DNA of 64,000 nt from Calendula officinalis (Eukaryota; Streptophyta; Magnoliopsida; Asterales; Asteraceae): assembly GCA_963853835.1 (NCBI GenBank), contig OY970834.1, forward strand, positions 26,542,365 through 26,606,364, read 5' to 3'. The position numbers and the translations under genes were made by a program. How positions within the stretch are numbered: position 1 is the first letter of the stretch; the number at the start of each line of letters is the position of its first letter. Below, piece after piece: positions 36,551 to 47,236 of this stretch. Below the pieces are notes generated by a model. The model ran no database searches. It was not told the DNA's origin and worked only from the letters and a program-made list of their open reading frames with translations.

Positions 36551-38383
36551 TCATTGAGACACATTGACGACACCTTCACCGGACAGAATCTCACGTAGGG
36601 TAGAATCATCGTTGTTAATTTGGAATCCAATCTCCACCCCGACCTCAACTGTTTTCGCAATCTCGGGGATCGACTGGGAATGTGACGAGTCATTGGAGTT
36701 AAATGAATTTTCCGATCCCAATTTTTTGTTTAAGTCGATATGTGGATCGATATCAGAATGAGATGGAATATTAGGTGCAAAGTTTCGACAAGGGGAGAAC
36801 CTTATGCGTTTCTTTGAAGTGGAACCAAACCTAAAATCCGATTGAAATGTGCCAGTCAAGAATGGGCTAATTTTTTCTTTAAGCCCCAGCCCAATAGTTG
36901 GAACAATGGAAGGAAAAGGCCCAAAGTTAAAGCATAACCCGTTAGGAGCAGACTAGGCCACACCAACATTTGAGTCTAATACCCTAACGGAACTTTCTTC
37001 CTGGGGAGATGCACACGTCTCTTCGACTACCGTGAAATCATCGTTGGAATTAACACAAACATTAATTGCATTATCTGCACAGGAATCGGTGCAAACACCA
37101 CCGCTGTTGTTGCCACCGCCGGTTGCCGGAGGACATGCATTTTCTTCCATTACAACGTCATTGCCGCCAGAAACAATATTGATTTCTGGATTAAATTCAC
37201 CTTCCTCTTGTTCATTGTCAGATGGACAATTTTCCCATGTGTCAGAGATTCCATCATCATCTTCTTCAGAACTTTCATCAGAATTGTTGCATTCACCATT
37301 GCATTCGCCATCATCGTCCATTTCACCTGGTTTGGTCAGGTTCATGGAGAACGAATGCGTGGAAAATGGATTCCAATCAAATAGAATTTCCATTACACCT
37401 ATTTGAAAATTGATACTACCATGAGTGATAGTTATTTCATCATTTATCCGGGTCTTTTTGTCTGTTAATATGGCCATCTTCGCATTAGAAAGATTGTGAC
37501 CAAGCCACATATCATCTGTTTCTTCAATCGGAACGCCAAATCTTTCAGCAATTTTCTTGATGTTGTTTGTGTCTCTGAAGTGCAACGGAAGTCCGGTGAC
37601 CCGTAACCAGGCTAATCTTTTGAATTCAGTATCCATTGCTTGAGCACCAATTTTTAGCCAACTGAACCACTTCTTCCAACAGGCCGAATTCTCTAGAAAA
37701 CCATTGGCACTCGAGGACATGTCGAAGTAAAGTATAACATTCAAGCCCCCATAATAGTATACTTTCACCTGGGATACACCATCATCGTCTAATAGCAACG
37801 GTAAATTCCTGAGTTTGTTGAAGTCAATTTATTCACCCACCAATATAAAGCTTTGCAGATGATTAGACAGTACCGATGATGGTGTCAGTGATAATGGTTG
37901 ACTGGTATTGAGATCGGCATGCTTACTATGACCTCTTACCACATTAGCATATGACACGCCATTGTTGTAATGGCCAGATCCAACATTATGAGCATGCGTA
38001 TGAGGACGAGGATCTGAGCGTACCGGAATAGGTTTAGCATGTACTTTTGCTTTGCCATGCATCTGTTTTCGTTGGTATCTGGCTAAATTGCACCTAAGTA
38101 TAGAGTGTCCATACCGTACCTCTCTTACCGATTGTTCCAGCTTTTTGGCGTCATGAATGTCAGCAAAACGGATGAATGCAAAGTATGACCCACCTTTGTC
38201 CTTCCTGTTTGCCAAGTAGATGTCGACGATTTTCCCAAACTTTTGGAATTTGTATCTCAAACCACTGATATTAGCATCGTCCGGTATGTTTCCGACAAAC
38301 AAAGTCACCGGGTCCAATCTACGATTACCTACTGTTCTCCATCCATCGCCGGAATCGTAATGCCCTTTCATATTCCGCAACAA
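36551..38383 (-). pseudogene. LINE ORF1, RRM-containing RNA-binding protein
   Basis: One frame of about 610 codons is interrupted by TAA at 37829-37831 and TAG at 36953-36955. The N-terminal RRM shows RNP2 LFVGNI and RNP1 GGSYFAFIRF. A second globular block follows (KRLAWLRVTGLPLHFRD), then an acidic, low-complexity tail with Asp/Glu runs. The C-terminus reads SIPEIAKTVEVGVEIGFQI, typical of plant LINE ORF1. The protein would bind element RNA and form the retrotransposition particle. Both stops sit in otherwise well-kept sequence. Confidence 0.88.
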
Positions 38384-38547
38384 AACCCTATAGGTTCAAG
38401 GATCACCCTTGTAACAACGCTCGTAAAACAGAATCCACAAGTGAATACCGTAATCACAGGGAAGCTTGCAAGGATGATGATCAAGAACGGTAGTAGTTCG
38501 AAGGGGAATCAGGCGAGAGCATTTTATTTTTAAGAACTTGGCGGATC

Positions 38548-39078
38548 GTTAAAGGGTTTAGATCAATGGATATGGTGGTGTGTTAAATGACCAAAGGTAA
38601 AATGGCTTTAACTGGGTGTTAAGCGAGAAAGTGTAAAGTTGGGGTCAATATTAAAACCATTTTAAATAGATTTTTTTTCGCCTTTAATATACATTTAACA
38701 CCATATCATAACAATTGCTCTTACACTGATGTCAACTTTTGCTTCATTTGGCTTCAGTTACACTTCAGTTTGGGAAAGCCATTAACACACCTCCTTCAAT
38801 TCCTACATCACTTAAATCTCTTCGGTTCGGGGAGTATCAATCGATGAGATTGTGTGTAATTTAGTTAGTATTAGTAATTTTTATGTATGTATATTTTTAT
38901 ATAAATATTAATTGAATGAATATTGTTGGCATAAGTGTGTCAATTGGAATGTCAACTAATGTAACACTAACTTGACAAAACTAAAGTGTCCTATCATGAT
39001 TGAGAGTGATTTTAGTGAAACTCAATCCATGTTTTATTCCATGTATGAAATCCATATGTGGTTATAGACTTATAGAAA
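38548..39078. other. AT-rich spacer
   Basis: No gene or clear repeat recognised. Confidence 0.55.
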
Positions 39079-39209
39079 GGGAATTAATTTACTTACCACA
39101 TATTTTGATGCCTATATCATATTGTATAAGTAATCATGCATACTGTATAAATAAATTATGCAATTGTTGTGGTAGATAAATTAATATATATGATGTAAAA
39201 ATCACCACC
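39079..39209 (+). repeat. dispersed repeat, copy 1
   Basis: Starts GGGAATTAATTT and ends GATGTAAAAATCACCACC. It is about 75% alike, by eye, to 43272-43401 and to the inverted copy at 43681-43808. All share GCATACTGTA-like cores and a GTGGTAGAT block or its relic. Confidence 0.65.
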
Positions 39210-39323
39210 TTTATTGAAACTAGTGAACAATATATCCTTCTCATCCTCAATTAAAGTAACAAAAACAAAATCGATTGCGAGTTCAATTTGAAATAAAAAT
39301 ATATCAAATCATAAAAAATAATA

Positions 39324-39639
39324 CTTTTTCCTATTCAAAATAAGTGATACATTTTTTATTTTACAGTTTATGAGACAAAAAAGTATAATAAAAATTAAAT
39401 TATGTTGAATTGAATAGTTAGTATAAAATGAGTACCACACATTTTAAATAAAGTAAAGTTAAATGATGCTAATAAAATAATAATAAGGGTAAATGAGTCA
39501 TTTTATTTTATTAAATTAGATATTTAGGGTGATTAAATCCCACTACTTTCAACCAAATAAAGTAAGTTTTCAAAACATATCAATTATTTTATTACATTAA
39601 AAAATGATAAACATATCACTTATTTTAAATAGAAAGAAA
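39324..39639. mobile_element. Stowaway-type MITE, copy 1
   Basis: Ends CTTTTTCCTATTCAAAATAA and its decayed complement ATTTTAAATAGAAAGAAA are flanked by TA on both sides (39322-39323 and 39640-39641). The interior matches the MITE at 46929-47234, including AAAATAAGTGATACA and GGGTAAATGAGTCATTT. Confidence 0.75.
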
Positions 39640-39641
39640 TA

Positions 39642-40440
39642 CAAAATAAAAAGTTATTATCATTAAGTATTATAGAAATACAAAAGTTTAACTAAAAAAA
39701 AATTTGTAAGTTAGTCCGAAAGTTACATTGCCAATAATAATCACTCTTCATATTGTTCTAGTCCCGAATAAGCTTAAAACTCTTTGTAAGAACAACAACA
39801 ATAATGATATCGAATTCAAAACAACAACATGGAATGCAAAACACCGAGAACGTTATATTATCTTTGTTAAATGACAGAAAAAAAACAACACACTTCTCAT
39901 TCATTTACAAGAGAACAAGGCGACCCAAAATAATACAGGTGGTTTCGTCAAATACCCGTCATCAGCCAGACATTAAAGGTTAACGGGTTGTAAAACAAAA
40001 TATTCTTTTTCCTTTTTATAATTGTGATTGATTTTGAAGTATTTTTTTTAAAAAATAATCCTAAAGAGATGTTATATAAATTTCAAACGAAAAATTATAA
40101 TTGTAAGGTGATTATTAAAAGGGAAATGCTAAACAATACCCTTAGGGTAATATTTAAGAATAAATTTTGTGCTTTAAAAAGTTGTAAAATAACTAGTAAA
40201 AATCACCCCTTAATTTTATTAACCACTCATACTTATTTTATTGCACAAGCACATGATTAGTACATAAGATTAATAGCAAGGGTTGGGTAGGAATATATCA
40301 TAGGGAGGAGGGAGGGTTCGTTGACATTTACCTGGAACAAGCAAACAAAGCAATAAAAATGAATACTGCATCGCTTTCATTTTCACCTTTTGGGAAAAGA
40401 AATAAATAATAAACAACCCCTGCTCAAGGCTTTCCCATCA
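39642..40440. other. spacer and upstream region of the DUF1645 gene
   Basis: AT-rich. It includes the probable promoter of the DUF1645 gene, but no convincing TATA box could be fixed. Confidence 0.5.
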
Positions 40441-40487
40441 CCCCCCTTCTTTCTCTTTCTATTTCTCTCTCTCTCTCACGTACATCA
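40441..40487 (+). promoter_or_regulatory. CT-rich leader of the DUF1645 gene
   Basis: A CT-rich stretch (TTTCTCTTTC, then a run of CT dinucleotides) directly before the ATG. Such stretches are common in plant leaders and core promoters. Confidence 0.5.
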
Positions 40488-41636
40488 ATGGAGGATGAGG
40501 ACCTTCATCCTCATGCCAACAATGGCGCTAATCTCATCACCTACGCAGACGACTTCGACAGTGCTTGCTCCACTCCTTTCGTCAGTGCTCCGTCCAGCCC
40601 TGGCCGTGGACAGTCGCCGTCTTATGGCGGTGGGTTTTTTTACAGTGCTCCGGCGAGTCCTATACACTTTATGCTCTCTTCGAATCTAGCTTCTTCGAAC
40701 TCAGTTTCTTCTACTACTCCTGTTGAAGGAGCTGGTGGATCTTTTGAGTTTGAGTTCACCGCCAAGGAAGCCGCCGTTGGTACTGCTCCGACTGGATCCA
40801 TGAGCTCCGCCGATGAACTTTTCTTAAATGGCCAGATCCGGCCGATGAAGCTCTCCTCTCACCTTCAACGACCTCAAGTACTCGCTCCATTGCTTGATAT
40901 CGATGAGAACGAAATAGGAGATGGAAGTGACGATGAAAATAAGCTTGGAAGAGGCAGAGAATCGAAGTTTCGTGACAGATCTAAGTCGTTGAGAAGAAGA
41001 GCTAGATCTATGTCGCCGTTGAGGACTAACGACGCGTTTCAATGGCTGGAGGAATTTAAAGACGGAAGAGAATCAACGGAAATCAATGAAATTAAACAGA
41101 AATTAGAAGCTGGAGAAGATAAGGCTAAAGCTGACAACGAAACGACGCCGTCTGGTGCATCTTCAAGGTCGTCATCCGTCGGCCGGAGCTCAAAACGTTG
41201 GGTATTTTTGAAAGAATTTCTGTATAGAAGCAAAAGTGAAGGACGAAGCAGTACTAGCAACAACGGAAATCACAAATTCTGGACTTCATTATCCTTTTCC
41301 CCTTCTTCCAACAAAGACAAAAAATCATCAGAGACAACTGCCGCCGTGAAGAATAAAGCAGCACCAGTAACATCAGACGGAAGCGCCACGGCGGAGGCTG
41401 TAAAACCGAGCGTCAGAAAGGCGGTGAATGGGGTGGGGATAACCGGTAAAAGGAGGGTGGCGCGTTCAGCACACGAACTGCATTACACAACTAAACGAGC
41501 ACAAGCAGAGGAGCTGAGAAGGAAAACATATTTACCGTACAAGCAAGGTCTATTGGGATGCTTAGGGTTTAGCTCTAAGAGTTACGGAGCCATGAATGGG
41601 TTTGCTAGAGCTTTAAATCCAGTTTCTTCCAGCTAA
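40488..41636 (+). CDS. DUF1645 family protein (382 aa)
   Basis: A single intact exon. It opens with an acidic N-terminus (MEDEDLHPHANN), then ADDFDSACSTPFVSAPSSP and SAPASPIHFML, the conserved short motifs of the DUF1645 family (PF07816). A basic patch near residues 162-175 (RSKSLRRRARSMSP) could serve as a nuclear signal. RWVFLKEFLYRSKSEGR at about 237-253 and the C-terminal KTYLPYKQGLLGCLGFSS are further family hallmarks. I see no signal peptide or membrane helix. A rice member affects stress tolerance and grain length, but the biochemical role is unknown. The ATG lies straight after the CT-rich leader and no earlier in-frame start is needed. No intron. Confidence 0.9.
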   Translation: MEDEDLHPHANNGANLITYADDFDSACSTPFVSAPSSPGRGQSPSYGGGFFYSAPASPIHFMLSSNLASSNSVSSTTPVEGAGGSFEFEFTAKEAAVGTAPTGSMSSADELFLNGQIRPMKLSSHLQRPQVLAPLLDIDENEIGDGSDDENKLGRGRESKFRDRSKSLRRRARSMSPLRTNDAFQWLEEFKDGRESTEINEIKQKLEAGEDKAKADNETTPSGASSRSSSVGRSSKRWVFLKEFLYRSKSEGRSSTSNNGNHKFWTSLSFSPSSNKDKKSSETTAAVKNKAAPVTSDGSATAEAVKPSVRKAVNGVGITGKRRVARSAHELHYTTKRAQAEELRRKTYLPYKQGLLGCLGFSSKSYGAMNGFARALNPVSSS

Positions 41637-42833
41637 GGAAGTAATCGATCAGAAAAAGGTTTCAAGTTGGGGATTTGTATAAATTATTTTAGTTAAAATA
41701 TCAAATATCTGTTTGATTTTGAATCTTCCGTTCCATGAAATGAATCTATATATTTCGATGCTTACTTTTTCTTGTTCATTCAGAATTCGGGGTCCTATAA
41801 ATTTTTGGATTCTGAGATTGCTCCACTTCAGACAATATTAATTTCCCCTTTGTATTATACTACTCAATTATCTTGGATTTGGATTTATTGTTTAATACTT
41901 GATGATAGTGACAACTCTCTTTTTGTTATGATTACATCTTTGCATCATCTTTGTTGCTGGAATTACCATATTGAAATGAGTTGTGATGATGTAATTACTT
42001 GTACTGTGATGCATGCATAGTTGTTGCACAAATAAATTAAGTTTAAAGAGAGCCTTCAATTGGTTTAGAATGACTTTTTGGAATTTATTCTTTCTAAATA
42101 TTTACTAGATAATCACAAGATATTCACTAAAGTTAATGATTAAGTAGTGTATATATAACTATACATTAATAACAATTAGATCATGTAAATTATGAATAAA
42201 GCCTAGCCAACTAAAGTGAAAAATACTTTGTATAAAATGGAACAAGACTCTAGTTCCTCTTGTCCTAATAAAGTTGTGACATAACACTTTATGGTACTCA
42301 TTTTTAGGAGTTTATGAAATTGAAGTTACTTTACCGAGGTTTCTTCCAACTAATATCTACCAAAATAGGTTTATATTAGAGGGGTAGCACCCCAAGTCGG
42401 CTTGAAATGGCTCGCCATCACACCGCGCGCTGGGTGAGTGAGGCCCAAAGTCGGACCGCTGGCAAGGCTGGCGAAGAGAGAGAAAAAATATGGTGTTTTT
42501 ATTGGGTAAGTGGTATTTTAGTGGGTCCAAAAAACATATTTTAGGTTAAGTGATGGTAGAAGGGGTATTTGAGGGTTTTGAATGTGAAATGTGAAATAGT
42601 GATTTGGCGCAGATGTGACGCATAGATGACATCCAACCTCAAGTAACTACACCTAATACTCTTAGATTAAAATCATCTAAAATACGTCATTTTACTTAAA
42701 TTTTGTTGGCAATCCGAAATTTGTTTACAAAGATCAATCGGCATAATTAGTTTATAAAATTAAGTGATAGATATATGTAATTTTACAATTATCTAATAAT
42801 TAGTTTCCTATAGTTAATTATTTTTTAATGCGA
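41637..42833. other. 3' flank of the DUF1645 gene and spacer
   Basis: Includes the 3' UTR. A more GC-rich patch at 42378-42620, starting GGGGTAGCACCCC, may be a decayed DNA element, but its ends do not match well. Nothing else recognised. Confidence 0.45.
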
Positions 42834-42925
42834 TTAGTCTGACGATAACCTAATGATAAGAGCTTTACAATGATTTCATATATGTCATGAGTTCGATCCC
42901 TTCATAGCTAAACTCTTATCTGATA
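42834..42925 (+). repeat. tRNA-like (SINE head) sequence
   Basis: TCTGACGATAACCTAATGATAAGAGC resembles an A-box region, split here as TCTGACGATAACC then TAATGATAAGAGC. GAGTTCGATCCC about 45 bases on is a good B box. The fold does not make a full tRNA, so a tRNA-derived SINE head is more likely than a gene. Confidence 0.45.
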
Positions 42926-43271
42926 GTTAGAGAAATGTTTAAAAACGACCGCGGCCACGGTTAAATAGTATACAAAATTAGGGAAGGGGAATCTGTGATT
43001 AACATGAATATCTTAAAAATTCAAATAGCAAAGAAAAAGTTGAAGTCACTTTCTATCAGATGTATAAAAAGTAATTGCTACAAGTTGTAGTAGCTAGGTT
43101 AGACCCACATCCAAGCACACATAAAAAGGTTCGTTTATTTGTTCTGGATTAACTCCTTCAAGTGTCAAGAAGCACATGTGTAGAGTGTAGGGGTACCACT
43201 CTGCAATTTTTTTGTACAATTGATGGTAGCAATGACTATTTGTCTATTTGGTCATGATATCTTAGAATTAA

Positions 43272-43401
43272 GGGAATTAATTTTGTTATCACATCTTTTA
43301 ATGTTTATATCACTCTGTACAAGTATTTCTGCATACTGTACAAATAAGTAATGCAATTATTGTGGTAGATGTATTAAAAATGTGATGTAAAAATCACTAC
43401 C
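43272..43401 (+). repeat. dispersed repeat, copy 2
   Basis: Starts GGGAATTAATTTTG and ends GATGTAAAAATCACTACC. Same family as copy 1 at 39079, with a GCATACTGTACAAATAA core. Confidence 0.65.
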
Positions 43402-43680
43402 TTAGAGTTAATGTTAACAAGTGGAGTGCATGCGGATGTTTTTTATACTAGTAGTAACGGTGAGTATCCTATAATCGACAAATCAATTTATATTTCTCAA
43501 GATTAGACCTACGATCAAATATTAAAATTGATTTTATTAATACATATATTACTAACTATATGTAATTTACAAGTAATACCTACTTTTTTGTGCACAACCT
43601 TGGGTCGTATGAGCGACCAAACCACACCAGAATGAAGTCGGGTTGGGGTCGTGTAGTGGGAAGTAGATTTATAATGCAAA

Positions 43681-43808
43681 TGGAGTGATGTTTAAACCAC
43701 ATGTTTTAATTTATGTATCACAAGAGATGCATTATATGCTTATACAGTTTGCAGTAATACTTGTATAGTGTGGTATAGGTATCAAAAGATGTGTAAAAAT
43801 TAATTCCC
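43681..43808 (-). repeat. dispersed repeat, copy 3 (inverted)
   Basis: The reverse complement starts GGGAATTAATTTTTACACATC and lines up with the other two copies when read from the minus strand. ATAATGCAAATRGRGTGAT occurs on both sides (near 43670 and 43810) and may be a target duplication. Confidence 0.55.
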
Positions 43809-43983
43809 ATAATGCAAATAGGGTGATTTTCATTAACATCTCTTTTGCTATGAGTGACAAGTGTCAACCTTTTTTCTCAAAACAGGATTATCTAGTAATA
43901 TTCGAACAAAAAAACTACTCGTATAAAGAGGCCGGTATATGATAATCCTCTTACCATGATACTTCTATAAATATGATTGATTA

Positions 43984-44020
43984 CTAGCAGGTACCCGCGT
44001 AATGCGGCGGCAGGTACCTT
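43984..44020 (-). mobile_element. Helitron-like 3' terminus
   Basis: On the minus strand a GC-rich stem (GGTACC arms around CGCATTACGCG) is followed by TG and a terminal CTAG, then a T. That is the 3' pattern of Helitrons. The 5' end was not found, so this may be a fragment. Confidence 0.4.
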
Positions 44021-44159
44021 ATAACTATTTTTTTGTGTGGTGGTGATAGTGATGGTGGGTGACTGTAGTGATGGTGGTGGGTGATGGGGCGTATTAAATT
44101 TCTAGACATGTATTTTGTATTTTTCAAATATTTGTTTTCCTATATTTTTAAATTTCTTA

Positions 44160-44373
44160 GGTGCTGTTTGGTAAGCCTCTTAATGATTCAGTTAAGAGGA
44201 CAACCTCTTAATCAGACAGTTACAGAGTGTTTGGTAAGACCTCTTAATCAGCATCTGAATCAGAATTTGAATATATTCAGCCTCTTAATAGGACATATGT
44301 AAGGGTAAGTCTTAATCATTCAGACCCCTGCATCATTCAGATCTTAATCTTTCAGATGTTACCAAACATCACA
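44160..44373. mobile_element. Tourist-like (PIF/Harbinger) MITE, TSD TTA
   Basis: 214 bases with inverted ends GGTGCTGTTTGGTAA and TTACCAAACATCACA (12 of 15 match). TTA flanks both sides (44157-44159 and 44374-44376). The interior repeats CCTCTTAAT and ATTCAG. No coding capacity. Confidence 0.75.
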
Positions 44374-44376
44374 TTA

Positions 44377-46926
44377 TTGTATTTGTTTCTCTCTCTGACA
44401 CGATGTTTAGATTGAGATCTTAATATCATAATATGTATCGTTTTCATGTCTACAAGATCAAATTCAGATCATATGCCCTAGTTCTTTTTATATCAAAGGC
44501 CAGTCATATTATATAAATTTATGAAACATTCATACTATAATTATGATTGTGATATTACGAAACAACTTATAAGTATTTAGATGAGTAATTTTATAATTAA
44601 AGATCTAAGTTATAGAAAAATTAAGTTACCTTACTCCTAGGAGTCACTTAATTACATGACTCATTTAGTCTACTTGTAACTTTTGAAGAAATTAATTGAC
44701 GGAACAGAAAATCAGATTGAGATCCTACCATTCTATGTTAAGAATCAAGATCCTACAATCCTATATTCAGAATCGAGTTAAATGCACTCTTATGTTGACC
44801 TTTTTAAAAATTTGACATGTTTAGTTAATGAAGACCGGTGTCTTAAAAAACTTTGTTCTATGTTTTCTTGTTTCTATTGATATCTTGCATATAAAATCAC
44901 TTCTTCGTTAACAAAATTACAACTCATATCATCAAAAAAATCATAGTTACAATCCTTTGAAAAAAATGATTGAAATGAAAAGAAACAAGAGCAATGATAC
45001 AATGATAAATCAATCTGCAACAAATTCAATGCACGCACTCATCAACCAAAAATAAAAATGTGTTTCCATTATAGAATCAAATAAAAATAACACATTAAAT
45101 CAACCAAGTAATCAAAGTACAGTTGCACATTGAGATGAGACTATCCCAAGGGTTTTTCTAAGTAGCAATGTCCCATAATACCACAACGAAGCTATAAACA
45201 TCCGATATACATATTAAAACAAATAAAAAATGATATTTCATATATGAATGTTTCCGGGAGGCTTACTTTTCACCTGCTTGTTAATTTCGAAATCTTTGGA
45301 AGCCATTCATTGAGGCTAAGAGTGGAAAATGAAAAAGATTGTAAACTGATATGATTTTTCTCGTATGTTTTGACTTTGAAAGCCAAACATACCATATAAA
45401 TCCCATGACAATTGCAATGTCTTAACTAACCTTACATGATAACAACTTAAGATGGAATGTTGAGCAAAATCAATAGCATTACATTACTAATTGATAAAAA
45501 TGGCAATTTAGACAATTGATAAAGTGGCAGAATACTTTTACCAAAGCATATGTTAAGTAAAACACTTCAATATCCGGGACTAATTTTTAACAGGAGATGA
45601 TGCACCACTGAACCATTTGCGAAGAAACTAAAAACCTCTTTCATGCTTGTTATAGTTCTCTTAATCGTGCTAGTAAGTAGTAACCCTGGTCTCCAGGTCC
45701 TAAACACTTGCAAAAATAATATTTTCATGTAATGTTAATGCAAAAATAATATGAAGCAACTCTACGTTACTGACAGTTTCTAAAGTTTTACAAACCATAC
45801 CATAATATTCTTCTTGTCAACAGGTAGTACTACACTACCGCTCAAGTTTAAAGCTGACCAAAATGGAATCCAGATCAGGAGTTACAACTTACATCAGCTG
45901 CACTTTTATAAACCAGCAATTTGCCCATGTATGCAGTCCAATCTCAAAAGCAGATTATCCTTCCAAAATAAGTTCAAATTGTGTAAAATGAAATGTTTCT
46001 GAAATAAACTACTCAATTAGGCGTAATCAGATACATAGGCATGTAAATTAGTAAAAATAACGATAAACATAATCAGAGAGAAACCAATCAAACAGATAAT
46101 GAACCAACCAACCTCACATATATGGAAATTGGGGGAGAAAATTACGATTAAATGGTTCAATTACACACTTACCTCAAATTATTTGCTGGAGATTTCGTAT
46201 GGAATTGTAGATTCCCCAAACATTGTGTTGTATTTATAGGGTGAATATTTAGTACGGAATCGAGGAGAGGTTTTCAGAAGGATAATCACGTTGGTTGAAG
46301 AATCGAGGAGCCGGTTGAAGATAACTGGTTTTAGGGTTCTCAGTTACATCATTGTCGCAGAAATCAAACAGTCGGATGAACGAACAGGCGTGATAACGAA
46401 CAGGTTTCTACTGTGACCATATGGGCCGAAGCCGATAGGCCGCAGAAGAGAAACAATGGCCAACCAGATTAATGGGCCACACTTTCTTTGGTGTCCGCCT
46501 GTTAACGGATATAGATACGCTGTTTCTGATTTTTATTGCAGCCGAAGGCTTGTTCTGTTATGTAACATGAAGGAGGCGTGTTCGAAACTTGGCAAAGACA
46601 TTTTTTATTTTCAAAAGGATTAATTTCATAATTAGCAAGTGTGTTGGCTGAATTTTCAGCCTTGTTAATTATGGAAGGTGTAAACTCTTTATAATATAGT
46701 AAAGATATGACGCTGTTCACTGCGAATTGCTTAGGTTCTGTTTGTTGTTTAATTAGTCAAAAGATTAATGGATTTTGGGTCATCTTCATTAACACCTGCA
46801 TTTGGAAACACATGAATATTTACACAACTTTTAAGAGACCAGAATAAAAGAACTAGTCATAGATGTAGGGTAACTGCATATTTTAACAATGTTTCTTTTA
46901 ATTAAAATAAAAGTTATGAAATGTAA
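44377..46926. other. spacer of about 2.5 kb
   Basis: Mostly AT-rich with no recognised protein gene. The only gene-like signs are on the minus strand near 46171-46238: a TATA box (TATAAATA) followed by a GAG-GTAAG donor-like site. No coding exon could be joined to them. Confidence 0.5.
46231..46238 (-). promoter_or_regulatory. orphan TATA box
   Basis: CCCTATAAATACA on the minus strand, with a splice-donor-like GAGGTAAGTG about 60 bases downstream. It may mark a non-coding transcript or the remains of a gene. Confidence 0.25.
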
Positions 46927-46928
46927 TA

Positions 46929-47234
46929 CTTCCTCTGATTCAAAATAAGTGATACACTTTGAGTTTTATGGTTTTTGAGGCAAAAGATTATAATGATGGT
47001 TAAATTAGATTAACTGGATGGTTAGTGGGGAATGGGTCCCACACCTTTTGAATAAAGTAAGGTTAATGATGTTTAAAAGTAAAAAGTAAGGGTAAAGAGG
47101 TCATTTCACTTTGTTAAACTAGATAGTTAATGAGTGGGGGTCCCATTTTATTTGCCAAATATTTTTAAAGTGTATCACTTATTTTGAATTACCCTAAAAA
47201 GGAAAGTGTATCACTTATTTTGAATAGGAGGAAG
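46929..47234. mobile_element. Stowaway-type MITE, copy 2
   Basis: Ends CTTCCTC and GAGGAAG with TA on both sides (46927-46928 and 47235-47236). Subterminal AAAATAAGTGATACACTTT and its complement are well kept. The right end carries the AAGTGTATCACTTATTTTGA block twice, a short local duplication. Confidence 0.85.
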
Positions 47235-47236
47235 TA

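Larger units (their letters stand above)
32829..38529 (-). mobile_element. full-length L1-type LINE, 18-bp TSD
   Basis: An exact 18-bp direct repeat TTAAGAACTTGGCGGATC flanks the element (32811-32828 and 38530-38547). Read on the minus strand, a leader of about 145 bases precedes ORF1 (RRM type) and ORF2 (endonuclease, RT, zf-RVT). The 3' end is a short A tail after an AATAAA-like signal. With complete ends, an intact duplication, five premature stops and one frameshift, this is a recent but disabled insertion. Confidence 0.93.

Noticed and set aside
42378..42620. MITE starting GGGGTAGCACCCC
   Set aside because: The ends do not form convincing inverted repeats and no target duplication could be fixed.
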